Source of the DNA: a virus
Strand: one strand, 5' to 3'
IMG/VR virus record: IMGVR_UViG_3300018080_000636
Location: 1-22,273 of that record
DNA: 22,273 nt
Part shown: one piece after another, positions 1 through 6,728 of the stretch
Layout of the letters: each line of letters opens with the position of its first letter
Position numbering within the stretch: position 1 is the first letter of the stretch
Notes under the pieces: generated by a model
Told to the model about the DNA's origin: nothing
Database searches by the model: none
The model's input: the letters and a program-made list of their open reading frames with translations, nothing else
Translations under genes and position numbers: made by a program

Positions 1-319
1 AGTAGCTAGACGTTCTTCCGGAGGACAATCTAGTTCTGACTATGGGTATGCTAGTGGAGGGGATACTGGCTCTAATAGTAATGTCATAGACAAATTCAGT
101 TTCTCTACAGACGGCAATGCTACAGATGTGGGAGACTTGTTTGAAGGTAGAACGTATCCTGCTGGGCAATCTAGTACCACTCATGGTTATACTAGTGGAG
201 GAGATACGGGAAGTGCTAGTAATGTGATAGATAAATTTACGTTTGCCTCTGATGCTAATGCCACAGATGTAGGCGATCTTACTGAATCTAGATATGGTTC
301 AGCAGGGCAGCAATACTAA
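1..319 (+). CDS. Repeat-containing tail/adhesion protein, C-terminal end (5' partial)
   Basis: The reading frame is open from base 2, so the gene starts outside the window; an internal ATG at 128 lies within a repeat and is not the real start. The visible 105 residues hold two full copies and the edge of a third of a unit with the pattern YGYxSGG, then IDKFSFSTDGNATDVGDL, then a variable 3-4 residue patch and GQSS. It ends in SAGQQY, the same ending as the next gene, so the two are paralogues at least at the C-terminus. The repeat looks like a beta-rich, kelch-like blade (inference from the regular Gly/Tyr pattern). As a phage protein next to a LamG-bearing protein it is most likely a virion surface or tail-fibre component. 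Its N-terminal domain cannot be seen. Confidence 0.8.
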   Translation, partial: VARRSSGGQSSSDYGYASGGDTGSNSNVIDKFSFSTDGNATDVGDLFEGRTYPAGQSSTTHGYTSGGDTGSASNVIDKFTFASDANATDVGDLTESRYGSAGQQY

Positions 320-329
320 GGAGTAGTAT

Positions 330-1703
330 ATGCCAATAACGCCGGATTCAAAAATAGATGTTACTCCTAGTTCCGCCTTCAATCTAGGTACTAGTGACTT
401 CACCATAGAATGCTTCTTTAAAGCTGCCTCCACGCCTGCATATGAAATATTCTATGGCGATCATACTACTGGCGGCTCCATCTACATATCTCTCAATGAG
501 ACATATGCAATCACAGCCGAAGTAAAGGACACAAATAAAACACATACGGTTACGCTAACTTCAGGTACTACAGGCGATTATGGAGATTCTACGTGGAGGC
601 ACCTCGCTTTTGTTCGCAACAGTTCAATCTTCACTTTGTATATTGATGGTACTTCTGTAGCTACGGCCACAGATGCTACATTTACTAGCATTGATTTATC
701 CTCAGCAACCACATTACAAGCAGGGGCAGTTGCAGGGAGTACTTCTACGCTATACCTAGATGAATTCCGTATTAGTGATATAGCCAGATATACCAGTAAC
801 TTTACCGCCCCTATTACAGCTTTTCCTAATGTTGGTGCTGCTCCCCATACGTTCCAAGGAAGCAACTATGGATATATTAGTGGGGGTAGTACAGGCACTA
901 TCGTAAATACTATAGATAAGTTCAGCTTCTCTATAGACGGTAATGCTACTGATGTGGGTGACCTATCTACCATCCGCACTAGTGCAGCAGGGCAGTCCTC
1001 CTCTACTTATGGCTATACTAGTGGGGGATATGGTACCGCTAGAGTAAATACTATAGATAAGTTCAGCTTCTCTACAGATGGTAATGCTACAGATATAGGT
1101 GATTTGACTGTAATCAGGCAACGCCCTGCTGGACAGTCCTCCTCTACTTATGGCTATACTAGTGGGGGAGATACAGGAGCAGATAGTAGTGTCATAGATA
1201 AGTTTAGCTTCTCTACAGACGGTAACGCTACAGATGTGGGTGATTTGACTATAGCTAGAGACAATATGGCAGGGCAGTCTAGTACTACATATGGATACAC
1301 TAGTGGAGACACCAGTGTAGCGGGGACTATAGATAAGTTCAGCTTCTCTACAGACGGTAACGCTACTGATGTAGGTGATTTGACTGTAGCTAGGGAAGGT
1401 GCGAGAGGACAGTCTTCTTCTACTTACGGCTATACTAGTGGAGGTAGTACAGGCACTATCGTAAATACTATAGATAAGTTCAGCTTCTCTACAGACGGTA
1501 ACGCTACTGATGTGGGTGATTTGACTATAGCTAGGACAGTGCCTGCAACTCAGTCTTCTGTTGGCTACGGCTATACTAGTGGAGGTAGTACAGGTACTGT
1601 CGTAAATACTATAGATAAGTTCAGCTTCTCTACAGACGGTAACGCTACTGATGTGGGTGATTTGACTGTAGCTAGAGACAGTTCAGCAGGACAGCAATAC
1701 TAA
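330..1703 (+). CDS. LamG-like domain plus six 47-residue repeats, probable tail fibre/host-recognition protein
   Basis: A 457-residue protein that starts 10 bases after the previous stop, with AGGAG upstream of ATG 330. Residues about 8-166 look like a concanavalin A/LamG fold: FTIECFFK near 24, WRHLAFVRN at 89, LYIDGTSVA at 103, and the typical closing stretch LYLDEFRISDIARYTSNF at 141-158. Residues about 177-457 are six repeats with YGY at 180, 227, 274, 321, 366 and 413, a spacing of 47 (once 45). Each holds a near-invariant IDKFSFSTDGNATDVGDL core. The repeats differ mainly after SGG and after the Arg that follows the core (TSAA, QRPA, DNMA, EGAR, TVPA, DSSA). LamG domains commonly bind glycans; six repeats could close a beta-propeller (inference). 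A role in receptor binding fits the + strand virion module but is not proven. Confidence 0.85.
   Translation: MPITPDSKIDVTPSSAFNLGTSDFTIECFFKAASTPAYEIFYGDHTTGGSIYISLNETYAITAEVKDTNKTHTVTLTSGTTGDYGDSTWRHLAFVRNSSIFTLYIDGTSVATATDATFTSIDLSSATTLQAGAVAGSTSTLYLDEFRISDIARYTSNFTAPITAFPNVGAAPHTFQGSNYGYISGGSTGTIVNTIDKFSFSIDGNATDVGDLSTIRTSAAGQSSSTYGYTSGGYGTARVNTIDKFSFSTDGNATDIGDLTVIRQRPAGQSSSTYGYTSGGDTGADSSVIDKFSFSTDGNATDVGDLTIARDNMAGQSSTTYGYTSGDTSVAGTIDKFSFSTDGNATDVGDLTVAREGARGQSSSTYGYTSGGSTGTIVNTIDKFSFSTDGNATDVGDLTIARTVPATQSSVGYGYTSGGSTGTVVNTIDKFSFSTDGNATDVGDLTVARDSSAGQQY
858..1700 (+). repeat. Six tandem ~141-bp coding repeats
   Basis: DNA encoding the six repeats of the LamG-like protein. The core that encodes IDKFSFSTDGNATDVGDL is almost identical in all copies at the nucleotide level (for example ATAGATAAGTTCAGCTTCTC recurs), while two short patches differ. 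Related units occur at 2-316 in the upstream gene. Such identity invites recombination between copies and between the two genes. Confidence 0.9.
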
Positions 1704-1712
1704 GAGGGTCTT

Positions 1713-1889
1713 ATGAAGTGCACACATTGTGACCACCTTATACACAGGAATGAGTGGAAGCCTTTTGACGCTTTGTGTGCTCGATGCAGGGAAGAAGAAT
1801 ATAGAGAACAAGAGGAATCAAAGTGGTGTACTATACACTTTGTTCACATAGAAACAGGGGAGTCGTCCCCCTCCCCTGTTTCATCTTAA
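1713..1889 (+). CDS. 58-residue zinc-ribbon-like protein
   Basis: A short gene 9 bases after the stop of the repeat protein, with AGAGGG just before ATG 1713. It encodes MKCTHCDHLIHR at the N-terminus and LCARCREEE at 21-29, so CxxC pairs at Cys3/Cys6 and Cys22/Cys25 could bind one zinc ion. A charged EEEYREQEE stretch and a Ser/Pro tail follow. The last 11 or so codons lie in a perfect inverted repeat (1851-1882). It is the last + strand gene and ends one base before the convergent - strand operon. Function unknown; small zinc ribbons of this type are common in phages. Confidence 0.7.
   Translation: MKCTHCDHLIHRNEWKPFDALCARCREEEYREQEESKWCTIHFVHIETGESSPSPVSS
1851..1882. terminator. Perfect 12-bp hairpin between converging operons (possible two-way terminator)
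   Basis: GAAACAGGGGAG (1851-1862) and CTCCCCTGTTTC (1871-1882) are exact complements around an 8-base loop. It sits at the meeting point of the + and - transcription units, where a bidirectional terminator is expected. Neither side has a good run of T, so intrinsic termination is uncertain; it could also be an RNA-stabilising or processing hairpin. Confidence 0.5.
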
Positions 1890-1890
1890 G

Positions 1891-2190
1891 CTAAATTTTC
1901 TCAGCTAATGTGTAATTACCCTTCATTCGATCACCTCTCTCCCTAACTTTGCTGGGGTTGAAGTTTTCTATCTTAGCATAATAACCTATCACTCGTGTCA
2001 TAGTATGCAGTGGCTGTTCTCCGTGCACCCTACCATACAATTCATCCCACTCTAGATTAAGTATATCCTTGTACTTAATTAACACACCCTTATCTAAGTC
2101 CTTATGTATTACCATCAGCCCATCTTTAGTTAGATATTTGTCCAGATAGTCTAACTCATCCATCTTTATATAAAATTCCTTGGTATTCAC
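1891..2190 (-). CDS. Stand-alone protein resembling the C-terminal segment of class III ribonucleotide reductase (NrdD)
   Basis: A 99-residue protein whose ATG overlaps the stop of the glutaredoxin gene by four bases (ATGA), so the two are probably co-translated. The N-terminal half is charged with no motif I recognise. The C-terminal part TRVIGYYAKIENFNPSKVRE followed by DRMKGNY resembles the end of anaerobic NrdD proteins, where a R(V/I)xGYY...NxxK...E...DR pattern is known. It lacks the catalytic barrel and has no cysteines, so it cannot be a reductase alone and lacks the zinc site of the NrdD C-terminus. Pairing with a redox protein supports a link to nucleotide reduction. It is the last gene of the - strand block. 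The similarity is from memory of the family. Confidence 0.6.
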   Translation of the reverse strand: MNTKEFYIKMDELDYLDKYLTKDGLMVIHKDLDKGVLIKYKDILNLEWDELYGRVHGEQPLHTMTRVIGYYAKIENFNPSKVRERGDRMKGNYTLAEKI

Positions 2191-2444
2191 TTTTGTACTC
2201 CCTTTAGTAGCTTCATAGCCTCACTATACTTCATAGGGTGCCCATCAATTGTTATTATAGGCATTGTCTGAATTTCTGTGTACTTAGCTAAAACTGCTAC
2301 TGAATTATCCTCTCTCCACCCTTCGTGATACTCTGTATAATCAGATAATGTTAGTTTTTCGTACGCGAAGCCCATTCTCTCTAGTTTATCCACAGCACTT
2401 TCACACAACCCACACCCTACCTTACCATACACTTTAATGTCCAT
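2187..2444 (-). CDS. Glutaredoxin/NrdH-like thiol-disulfide protein
   Basis: An 85-residue protein of thioredoxin fold. It opens with a beta strand MDIKVYGK, then the redox motif C11-G-L-C14, a helix, and TMPIITIDG with the cis-proline at about 62, followed by GHPMKYSEAMKLL, the usual C-terminal helix. Length fits glutaredoxin/NrdH. The start has AGGAG nine bases upstream. It follows a strong terminator, so it probably has its own promoter or is reached by read-through. It may supply electrons to the host ribonucleotide reductase, in line with its partner gene. NrdH versus classical glutaredoxin cannot be decided; CGLC is not the usual CPYC. Confidence 0.85.
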   Translation of the reverse strand: MDIKVYGKVGCGLCESAVDKLERMGFAYEKLTLSDYTEYHEGWREDNSVAVLAKYTEIQTMPIITIDGHPMKYSEAMKLLKGVQK

Positions 2445-2474
2445 GAATCTCCTAACTATATATAAGTAAAGAGG

Positions 2475-2507
2475 TTAAAAAAGAACAGGAAAATGAACTC
2501 CTGTTCT
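2475..2507 (-). terminator. Rho-independent terminator
   Basis: Read on the - strand: AGAACAGGA, an 8-base loop, TCCTGTTCT, then TTTTT. A perfect 9-bp stem (2482-2490 with 2499-2507) followed by a T run is a textbook intrinsic terminator. It lies between the HAD phosphatase and the glutaredoxin gene and marks the end of the long replication-recombination-sigma operon. Confidence 0.8.
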
Positions 2508-2543
2508 AACGATATATGTTCCTCTATATTATATTATTAGGGT

Positions 2544-3068
2544 TTACAATAATGTTTCCCTAACTTTTTCCCAAGAAAATCCGATAGCTCTGTCATCGAC
2601 ATAGTAGTCAGCAGATATCTTCCTACAATCTCCACCAAAATAATTGGTACGCTCTGGTAAATTACAATTAATAGTGTTAAAATACCCGTACAAGTTATTT
2701 TTTTGTAGGAATAGAATAGCGTCCTCTAATGCTTTGCCTTCCCTACATGTATTGAGTACAAGGTCGTACTTCTCAGATAGAGCAGGTATTGTGTCTGCCG
2801 CATCTTGTATTAGCTCTCCTACATTAGGCCATGCACCGGCAGTTGCTATAGTTCCATCAAAATCTATAGCAACGGCTTGGCGAAATTCTAGCTGTTCTCT
2901 GTCCTTTTTTAGTAGCACATACATTTCTCTATATGTCTCTAGTACATCTTCCGGTGGGCACGTGTATACTGCTTCAAAAAGACAGCCACTGCAATCCTCT
3001 TTAACCAGACACCGTTCCGCTACATCTACATACTTCTGTGCAATCCTCATTAGCTTTTCGTAAGTCAC
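2544..3068 (-). CDS. HAD-superfamily phosphatase with Cys-rich N-terminus
   Basis: A 174-residue protein. Residues 66-174 are a HAD hydrolase: motif I AIDFDGTI with D69 as nucleophile and D71, motif II LNTCRE (Thr107), and motif IV YYVDDRAIG (D158/D159). This small cap-less form resembles the BT0820-like HAD group often found in phages; substrate is probably a nucleotide or sugar phosphate, not determined. The N-terminal 65 residues carry Cys20, 26, 29 and 37, which could bind a metal. The start is GTG with AAAGGA nine bases upstream. It overlaps the sigma-like gene out of frame by 68 bases, unusually long here; a later start at residue 50 would avoid this but has less support. Confidence 0.8.
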   Translation of the reverse strand: MTYEKLMRIAQKYVDVAERCLVKEDCSGCLFEAVYTCPPEDVLETYREMYVLLKKDREQLEFRQAVAIDFDGTIATAGAWPNVGELIQDAADTIPALSEKYDLVLNTCREGKALEDAILFLQKNNLYGYFNTINCNLPERTNYFGGDCRKISADYYVDDRAIGFSWEKVRETLL

Positions 3069-3549
3069 GTTGTATAATCCTTTCTATTTTACTTTTTACG
3101 GGTTTAAGGAGTTGATCTATACGTTGTCTTGTACAACCAAGCATACTACCTATCTCAGGGAAAGAATACCCTTTATACCTATTGAGAACTATAAAAGTCT
3201 GTGTAGTGTTTAATACTTTTAGTATTTGCTCTACCTTATCTTTAGCACAGACTATATCAAAGGGAGTATTTTGTATACATCCATATTTAGCTACGTCTTC
3301 TTTACACTCTGATGTAGCTTTTTTATGCTCATTTACCCTACGCAATTCTCTGTAGAGGCTACCTCGCACACATTGGTACATATAAGTGTTGAAAGAAGCA
3401 CCTTCTTGCTCCACATATCTCTTCGCTGCCCTGTACAGTGCTATCCAACCTTCCCCAATAAAGTCTTCGTATTGCACTCTATACGACATACAAAAATCTT
3501 TAACAATACCGTCTAGATCGTTAAGATAGTTATTAGGGTCTACTCTCAT
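3001..3549 (-). CDS. Sigma-70-like factor (distal of two)
   Basis: A 182-residue protein with sigma region 2 at about 28-72 (FIGEGWIALYRAAKRY then FNTYMYQCVRGSLYRELRR, the core-binding and -10 recognition pattern) and region 4 helix-turn-helix at about 112-160 (YSFPEIGSMLGCTRQRIDQL). Region 3 seems absent and region 1 is missing, as in ECF and phage sigma factors. It starts three bases after the previous sigma-like gene with AGGAG upstream. The last ~23 residues, rich in Cys and Glu, are encoded within the overlap with the HAD gene. Likely redirects RNA polymerase to phage middle or late promoters, such as those of the + strand virion genes (inference). Confidence 0.85.
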   Translation of the reverse strand: MRVDPNNYLNDLDGIVKDFCMSYRVQYEDFIGEGWIALYRAAKRYVEQEGASFNTYMYQCVRGSLYRELRRVNEHKKATSECKEDVAKYGCIQNTPFDIVCAKDKVEQILKVLNTTQTFIVLNRYKGYSFPEIGSMLGCTRQRIDQLLKPVKSKIERIIQRDLRKANEDCTEVCRCSGTVSG

Positions 3550-3552
3550 TGT

Positions 3553-4089
3553 TTACACCTCTCCTAGTTTTTTAAGTTCTTTGTTGTATTGTTTTATGAC
3601 TTTTTTTATTGCATCATTATATATTCTGCTTACTTTGGCGTTGTCTATCCCTAGTGTTTCTCCTATTTCTACGTTAGAATACTCATTTTGTACCCTTTCT
3701 AATACAATGTATCTTTCTAATGCAGTAAGTTTAGTGGCTTCATATAATATATACTCTATAAAATCCATAAAGTCAATATCTGTTATAGAAAAAACTTCAT
3801 TTTCTTTAGTCGCAATGTACTTAAGTTCATCTATTTCAGGGGGTTGGTTCAGGTTGTATAATTTGTAAATTTCACTGAGCACTCCATAGTAAATATAAGG
3901 ATATAAAAAAGTAAGGCGAGTACACCCATAGGATGGGTCATACCTGTCCCATACCTCTAGTAGTCTCATGTACCCCCCACTCTCTAGTTCGTCCATTGAC
4001 ACTCTCTTAACATTCCACTTACGAACTAATTTATAACATATCGCTTTGACTAGCGCGATATAATCTTCAGGTGTCCTCTGTATGCACAT
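3553..4089 (-). CDS. Sigma-70-like factor (proximal of two)
   Basis: A 178-residue protein beginning MCIQRTPEDYIALV. I chose ATG 4089 over an upstream TTG at 4110 because GGGGGAG stands at the right distance before it. Region 2-like sequence (MDELESGGYMRLLEVWDRY, later FLYPYIYYGVLSEIYKL) is followed by region 4 HTH (LTALERYIVLERV then YSNVEIGETLGIDNAKVSRI). It is clearly divergent from the neighbouring sigma-like gene, so the pair is not a recent duplication. The start overlaps the Rad50 C-terminal gene by 23 bases. The two could act at different times, or together as a two-part factor as described for SPO1 gp33/gp34 (inference). Confidence 0.8.
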   Translation of the reverse strand: MCIQRTPEDYIALVKAICYKLVRKWNVKRVSMDELESGGYMRLLEVWDRYDPSYGCTRLTFLYPYIYYGVLSEIYKLYNLNQPPEIDELKYIATKENEVFSITDIDFMDFIEYILYEATKLTALERYIVLERVQNEYSNVEIGETLGIDNAKVSRIYNDAIKKVIKQYNKELKKLGEV

Positions 4090-4651
4090 ACTTATCTCCC
4101 CCAACCCCAATAGACTTGCCTATACATAAACCTTCTTCGTGTGTGATCATTATAAACTGAATACCTAGGTTATCTCTAAAGTATAGCAGTAATTCACTTA
4201 CTTTACTGTGTAGATCCTTTTGGATATCTTTAAATGGTTCGTCTAAAATAAAGAGCTTCCTAGGGCACGTTGGATCAGCAAGCAGCGCAGCAATACGTAA
4301 AGCAAAATCAGCGATATCTCTAATGCCGCCCCCAATATCGTCTTTAAGGTCTAATTTATGCTGACCGTCATATATCACTAACTCTACTTCAGGATTACCT
4401 CGTTTAATTTTAAAATCCATATCAAACCTATAGGGTTTATTGGTAATTCCTTGGATCGCCTGTGTAACTATCTTACACAGCCTATGTTGCACCTGCTCCT
4501 GCACCTTCTGTCCTGCTTCTTGTGCTATTCGCAAGGCTTCCTCTGCGTGTGCTAATCCTTTTTGTTCCTTTGTGGTATTAACTTTGTTGTGTTCTATTAG
4601 GAATTCTAGTTCCTTTAACCTACCTTTTTGTTCTACAAGATGTTCTCTCAT
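4067..4651 (-). CDS. Rad50/SbcC-like ATPase, C-terminal piece (signature motif and Walker B)
   Basis: A 194-residue protein that completes an SMC-type ATPase head. Residues 1-65 are coiled coil. Then DIGGGIRDIADFALRIAALL is the ABC signature region, and RKLFILDEPFKDI the Walker B and D-loop (D followed by the catalytic Glu). FIMITHEEG holds the switch His. No Walker A is present; that lies in the gene at 5718-6728. ATG 4651 overlaps the stop of the small coiled-coil gene (ATGA) and has GGAG seven bases upstream. Must pair with the N-terminal piece to form an ATP site; the combined length (336+75+194) is close to T4 gp46. Confidence 0.88.
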   Translation of the reverse strand: MREHLVEQKGRLKELEFLIEHNKVNTTKEQKGLAHAEEALRIAQEAGQKVQEQVQHRLCKIVTQAIQGITNKPYRFDMDFKIKRGNPEVELVIYDGQHKLDLKDDIGGGIRDIADFALRIAALLADPTCPRKLFILDEPFKDIQKDLHSKVSELLLYFRDNLGIQFIMITHEEGLCIGKSIGVGGDKYVHTEDT

Positions 4652-4875
4652 AGATATTCTCCATACAATTTGTTAAACAAAGCGTACTTCTCTTCGAGTT
4701 CAGCTTTTTTTTCTGTTAGTTCGGAATCAAGTAGTTGTCTCATTTCTTCCGCTTGCTCTATTGTAGAGCAGCCGTAATTTTCTAGTTCCTTTCTCGCTTG
4801 TTCTAGCTTTCCTTTATTCTCTAGGAGAGATTCTTTAGCCTTGTCTAGCTTTACTTTAATATCCACAAGATTCAT
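4648..4875 (-). CDS. Small coiled-coil protein, middle piece of a split Rad50/SbcC
   Basis: A 75-residue, almost wholly helical, Lys/Glu-rich protein (KLDKAKESLLENKGKLEQAR and later ELTEKKAELEEKYALFNKLY). It lies between Mre11 and the Rad50 C-terminal piece, has GGAG six bases before its ATG, and ends with an ATGA overlap into the next gene in another frame. In an intact Rad50 this would be the ascending coiled coil after the zinc hook. One Cys (Cys35) is present in NYGCSTIEQ, but no CxxC. It may be a true separate gene or the product of a frameshift in an ancestral C-terminal half; own RBS on both sides favours the former. Confidence 0.75.
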   Translation of the reverse strand: MNLVDIKVKLDKAKESLLENKGKLEQARKELENYGCSTIEQAEEMRQLLDSELTEKKAELEEKYALFNKLYGEYL

Positions 4876-4878
4876 AAT

Positions 4879-5721
4879 TTACTCCATCGCTTTATCCACA
4901 TATTTTCTAGTTTCAACACATGTTTTTTGTTCGGCCATAATTTCATTTACGGTGTCTTTAAATGAAATATCTTTAGTTGTTTCAGTCTTAAAGTTATCTA
5001 TTGTTTTTTGTACCTTAGTTGTTAATACATGCTCATCACTAAACCATTCTGTAGATTGGTCTAGGTAAATAGGGGTACACACATTATCCTTATTTATCCT
5101 CCATATGCGTCCTTGATAATCCTTTTGTGTGGCGGTTCTCCTATAGACACCTCCACAGTTTAGGAAGGTGTAGTCCTTTTCATGTACGTAAAACGGGGTG
5201 TGGTTATCCCCACATATGTACAGTTTTTGTCCCTGTATTTGTTTTACTACATTTAAGTAGTTTCCTTTGGTTGGAGCATTGGGAAATGGTTTATGCATAT
5301 ACACTAGGTCATGGATAAGCACAACCCCTGATTTGTTTGCGTTATGAGGCACCCATGCTCTACTGTAGTCGTACCCCTTATGTCCGGCATACCCCCACTG
5401 ACAAGCCCTAGCTAATGTCCATAGAGGGGACAATCGAGCAAATTCAATGTTATTGTTTGGTAAGTCATGATTACCAAAGATATACTCCACGTTCTTTAGT
5501 GGGTACTGACTAAACCAGTTAATTACCTCATTAACAAATGATACTGAAGGAGTACACGAATCAAATACATCACCTGCTATATACACCTTGTTTGCATTCT
5601 CTGCTTGTGCACTTATCCACTGCACTACATTTCGTTGATACTTCATCCAATCAACCTCCCCTGCACGACACAAGGGAGGTTTTTCGGATAAATGAAGATC
5701 AGCAAAGGCTATTCTAGTCAT
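4879..5721 (-). CDS. Mre11/SbcD-like nuclease (T4 gp47 type)
   Basis: A 280-residue metallophosphoesterase. From ATG 5721 (AGGAA upstream; ATGA overlap with the Rad50 N-terminal gene) it shows FADLHLS (D8, H10), YIAGDVFDS (D51), IFGNHDLP (N84, H85), LIHDLV (H137) and ICGDNHT (H174), the phosphoesterase metal ligands in order. The C-terminal 60 residues are helical and charged, as in the Rad50-binding part of Mre11. Expected to act with the split Rad50 in double-strand-break end processing and recombination-dependent replication. It sits between the N- and C-terminal pieces of Rad50. An upstream TTG (5748) is less likely as a start. Confidence 0.9.
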   Translation of the reverse strand: MTRIAFADLHLSEKPPLCRAGEVDWMKYQRNVVQWISAQAENANKVYIAGDVFDSCTPSVSFVNEVINWFSQYPLKNVEYIFGNHDLPNNNIEFARLSPLWTLARACQWGYAGHKGYDYSRAWVPHNANKSGVVLIHDLVYMHKPFPNAPTKGNYLNVVKQIQGQKLYICGDNHTPFYVHEKDYTFLNCGGVYRRTATQKDYQGRIWRINKDNVCTPIYLDQSTEWFSDEHVLTTKVQKTIDNFKTETTKDISFKDTVNEIMAEQKTCVETRKYVDKAME

Positions 5722-6728
5722 GCTATTTCCTTTATAATTTGACCACAAGTAGGGCAGACAGAGCTATACGCTGTTTCAATCTCTTTATTCAACTGACTAA
5801 TTGTTTTTTCTATCCTACTTATCTCTTCTGCCTTCTGATTTATTACGTAGGTAATACTACCCAACAACCTATGTCTTACTTCTAGTGCGTCAGAGGCTTC
5901 TTTTATGTGTGTCAGTTCAAAATAAAATTCGTGCATGTCATTGTATGGTATTGTCTTTGTAGTCAACACCGTAAGGGCATTTACGATCCTCTGTTTTTGT
6001 TCTTCAATAGCTTCTATTTGTTCTAGGGTATCCTGTAGTACCCTTAGGTCGTTAGAAGCTCTCAGAATGGCTAAGAATGCGTTATTTAAGGTAATCTGTG
6101 TTTGTAGCTCCCGTGCATATTCTGTTTTCTCGGTTACTTCAGCTTCGATTCTCTCTAATTCGACTAAATGCTCCTCGTATGCTGCTAAGTAGGACAGCCC
6201 CTTGATACGTTCTGTGTACTCTTTATTCTGTTTATTTAATGTGCGTACCTGATCCCTGTGCCTTTTAACATCTAGTTTGATATTTCTAATTGTACTATCT
6301 ACTATAGTTAAATTCACAATTTCATTAAGCTTTTTACCTATTTCTGAAGGTGTGTCATTAACCAGAAAACGAGGATCATCTTGTCTCTTAGTGGAAGTAG
6401 TACTTAAATTTAGGATGTCAGTTACTTGCTTAGGCACCTTATTCCCAAAAGCTGTAAGTTCAACGCCATCAACGACATACTTATTCTCCTTTTTGCTTCT
6501 TATACGTTGTATTGTGTGATCATCTACAACTATCGTCACTACGCATTCGTCTTCCCCGTATGTGTTGTACTTCTTCCCCAATGGAGTGTTATAGAATACC
6601 CAGTCTAGCGCACGCAAGATAGCTGTCTTACCACTATCAGTAGCCCCTGTGATAGTAACGGACTCACTTAAATCTATAGTTAAGTCTTTGTGTATCTGAA
6701 AGTTACGTAAAGTTATGGACTTAATCAT
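5718..6728 (-). CDS. Rad50/SbcC-like ATPase, N-terminal piece ending at the zinc hook
   Basis: A 336-residue protein. MIKSITLRNFQIHKDLTIDL opens like SMC/Rad50; Walker A is GATDSGKT at 28-35. Residues ~150-320 form coiled coil. The chain ends VCPTCGQIIKEIA: Cys325-Pro-Thr-Cys328 is the zinc-hook motif found mid-protein in Rad50. So the gene stops eight residues after the hook, at the hairpin tip of the molecule, and lacks signature and Walker B motifs, which lie in 4067-4651. AGGA precedes ATG 6728; start overlaps the nuclease gene by eight bases, and the end overlaps Mre11 by four. Probable partner of Mre11 in end resection. Confidence 0.9.
   Translation of the reverse strand: MIKSITLRNFQIHKDLTIDLSESVTITGATDSGKTAILRALDWVFYNTPLGKKYNTYGEDECVVTIVVDDHTIQRIRSKKENKYVVDGVELTAFGNKVPKQVTDILNLSTTSTKRQDDPRFLVNDTPSEIGKKLNEIVNLTIVDSTIRNIKLDVKRHRDQVRTLNKQNKEYTERIKGLSYLAAYEEHLVELERIEAEVTEKTEYARELQTQITLNNAFLAILRASNDLRVLQDTLEQIEAIEEQKQRIVNALTVLTTKTIPYNDMHEFYFELTHIKEASDALEVRHRLLGSITYVINQKAEEISRIEKTISQLNKEIETAYSSVCPTCGQIIKEIA

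Noticed and set aside
578-865. Open frame on the - strand within the LamG-like gene
   Set aside because: It is antisense to a well-supported domain, lacks an RBS and has no recognisable content.
1-1703. Diversity-generating retroelement acting on the variable tail repeats
   Set aside because: No reverse transcriptase, no template repeat and no adenine-biased change are seen; repeat recombination is a simpler cause.
4640-4660. Programmed frameshift joining the 75-residue coiled coil to the Rad50 C-terminal piece
   Set aside because: No slippery heptamer is seen and the second gene has GGAG and an ATGA overlap, which points to re-initiation. A sequencing indel cannot be excluded.
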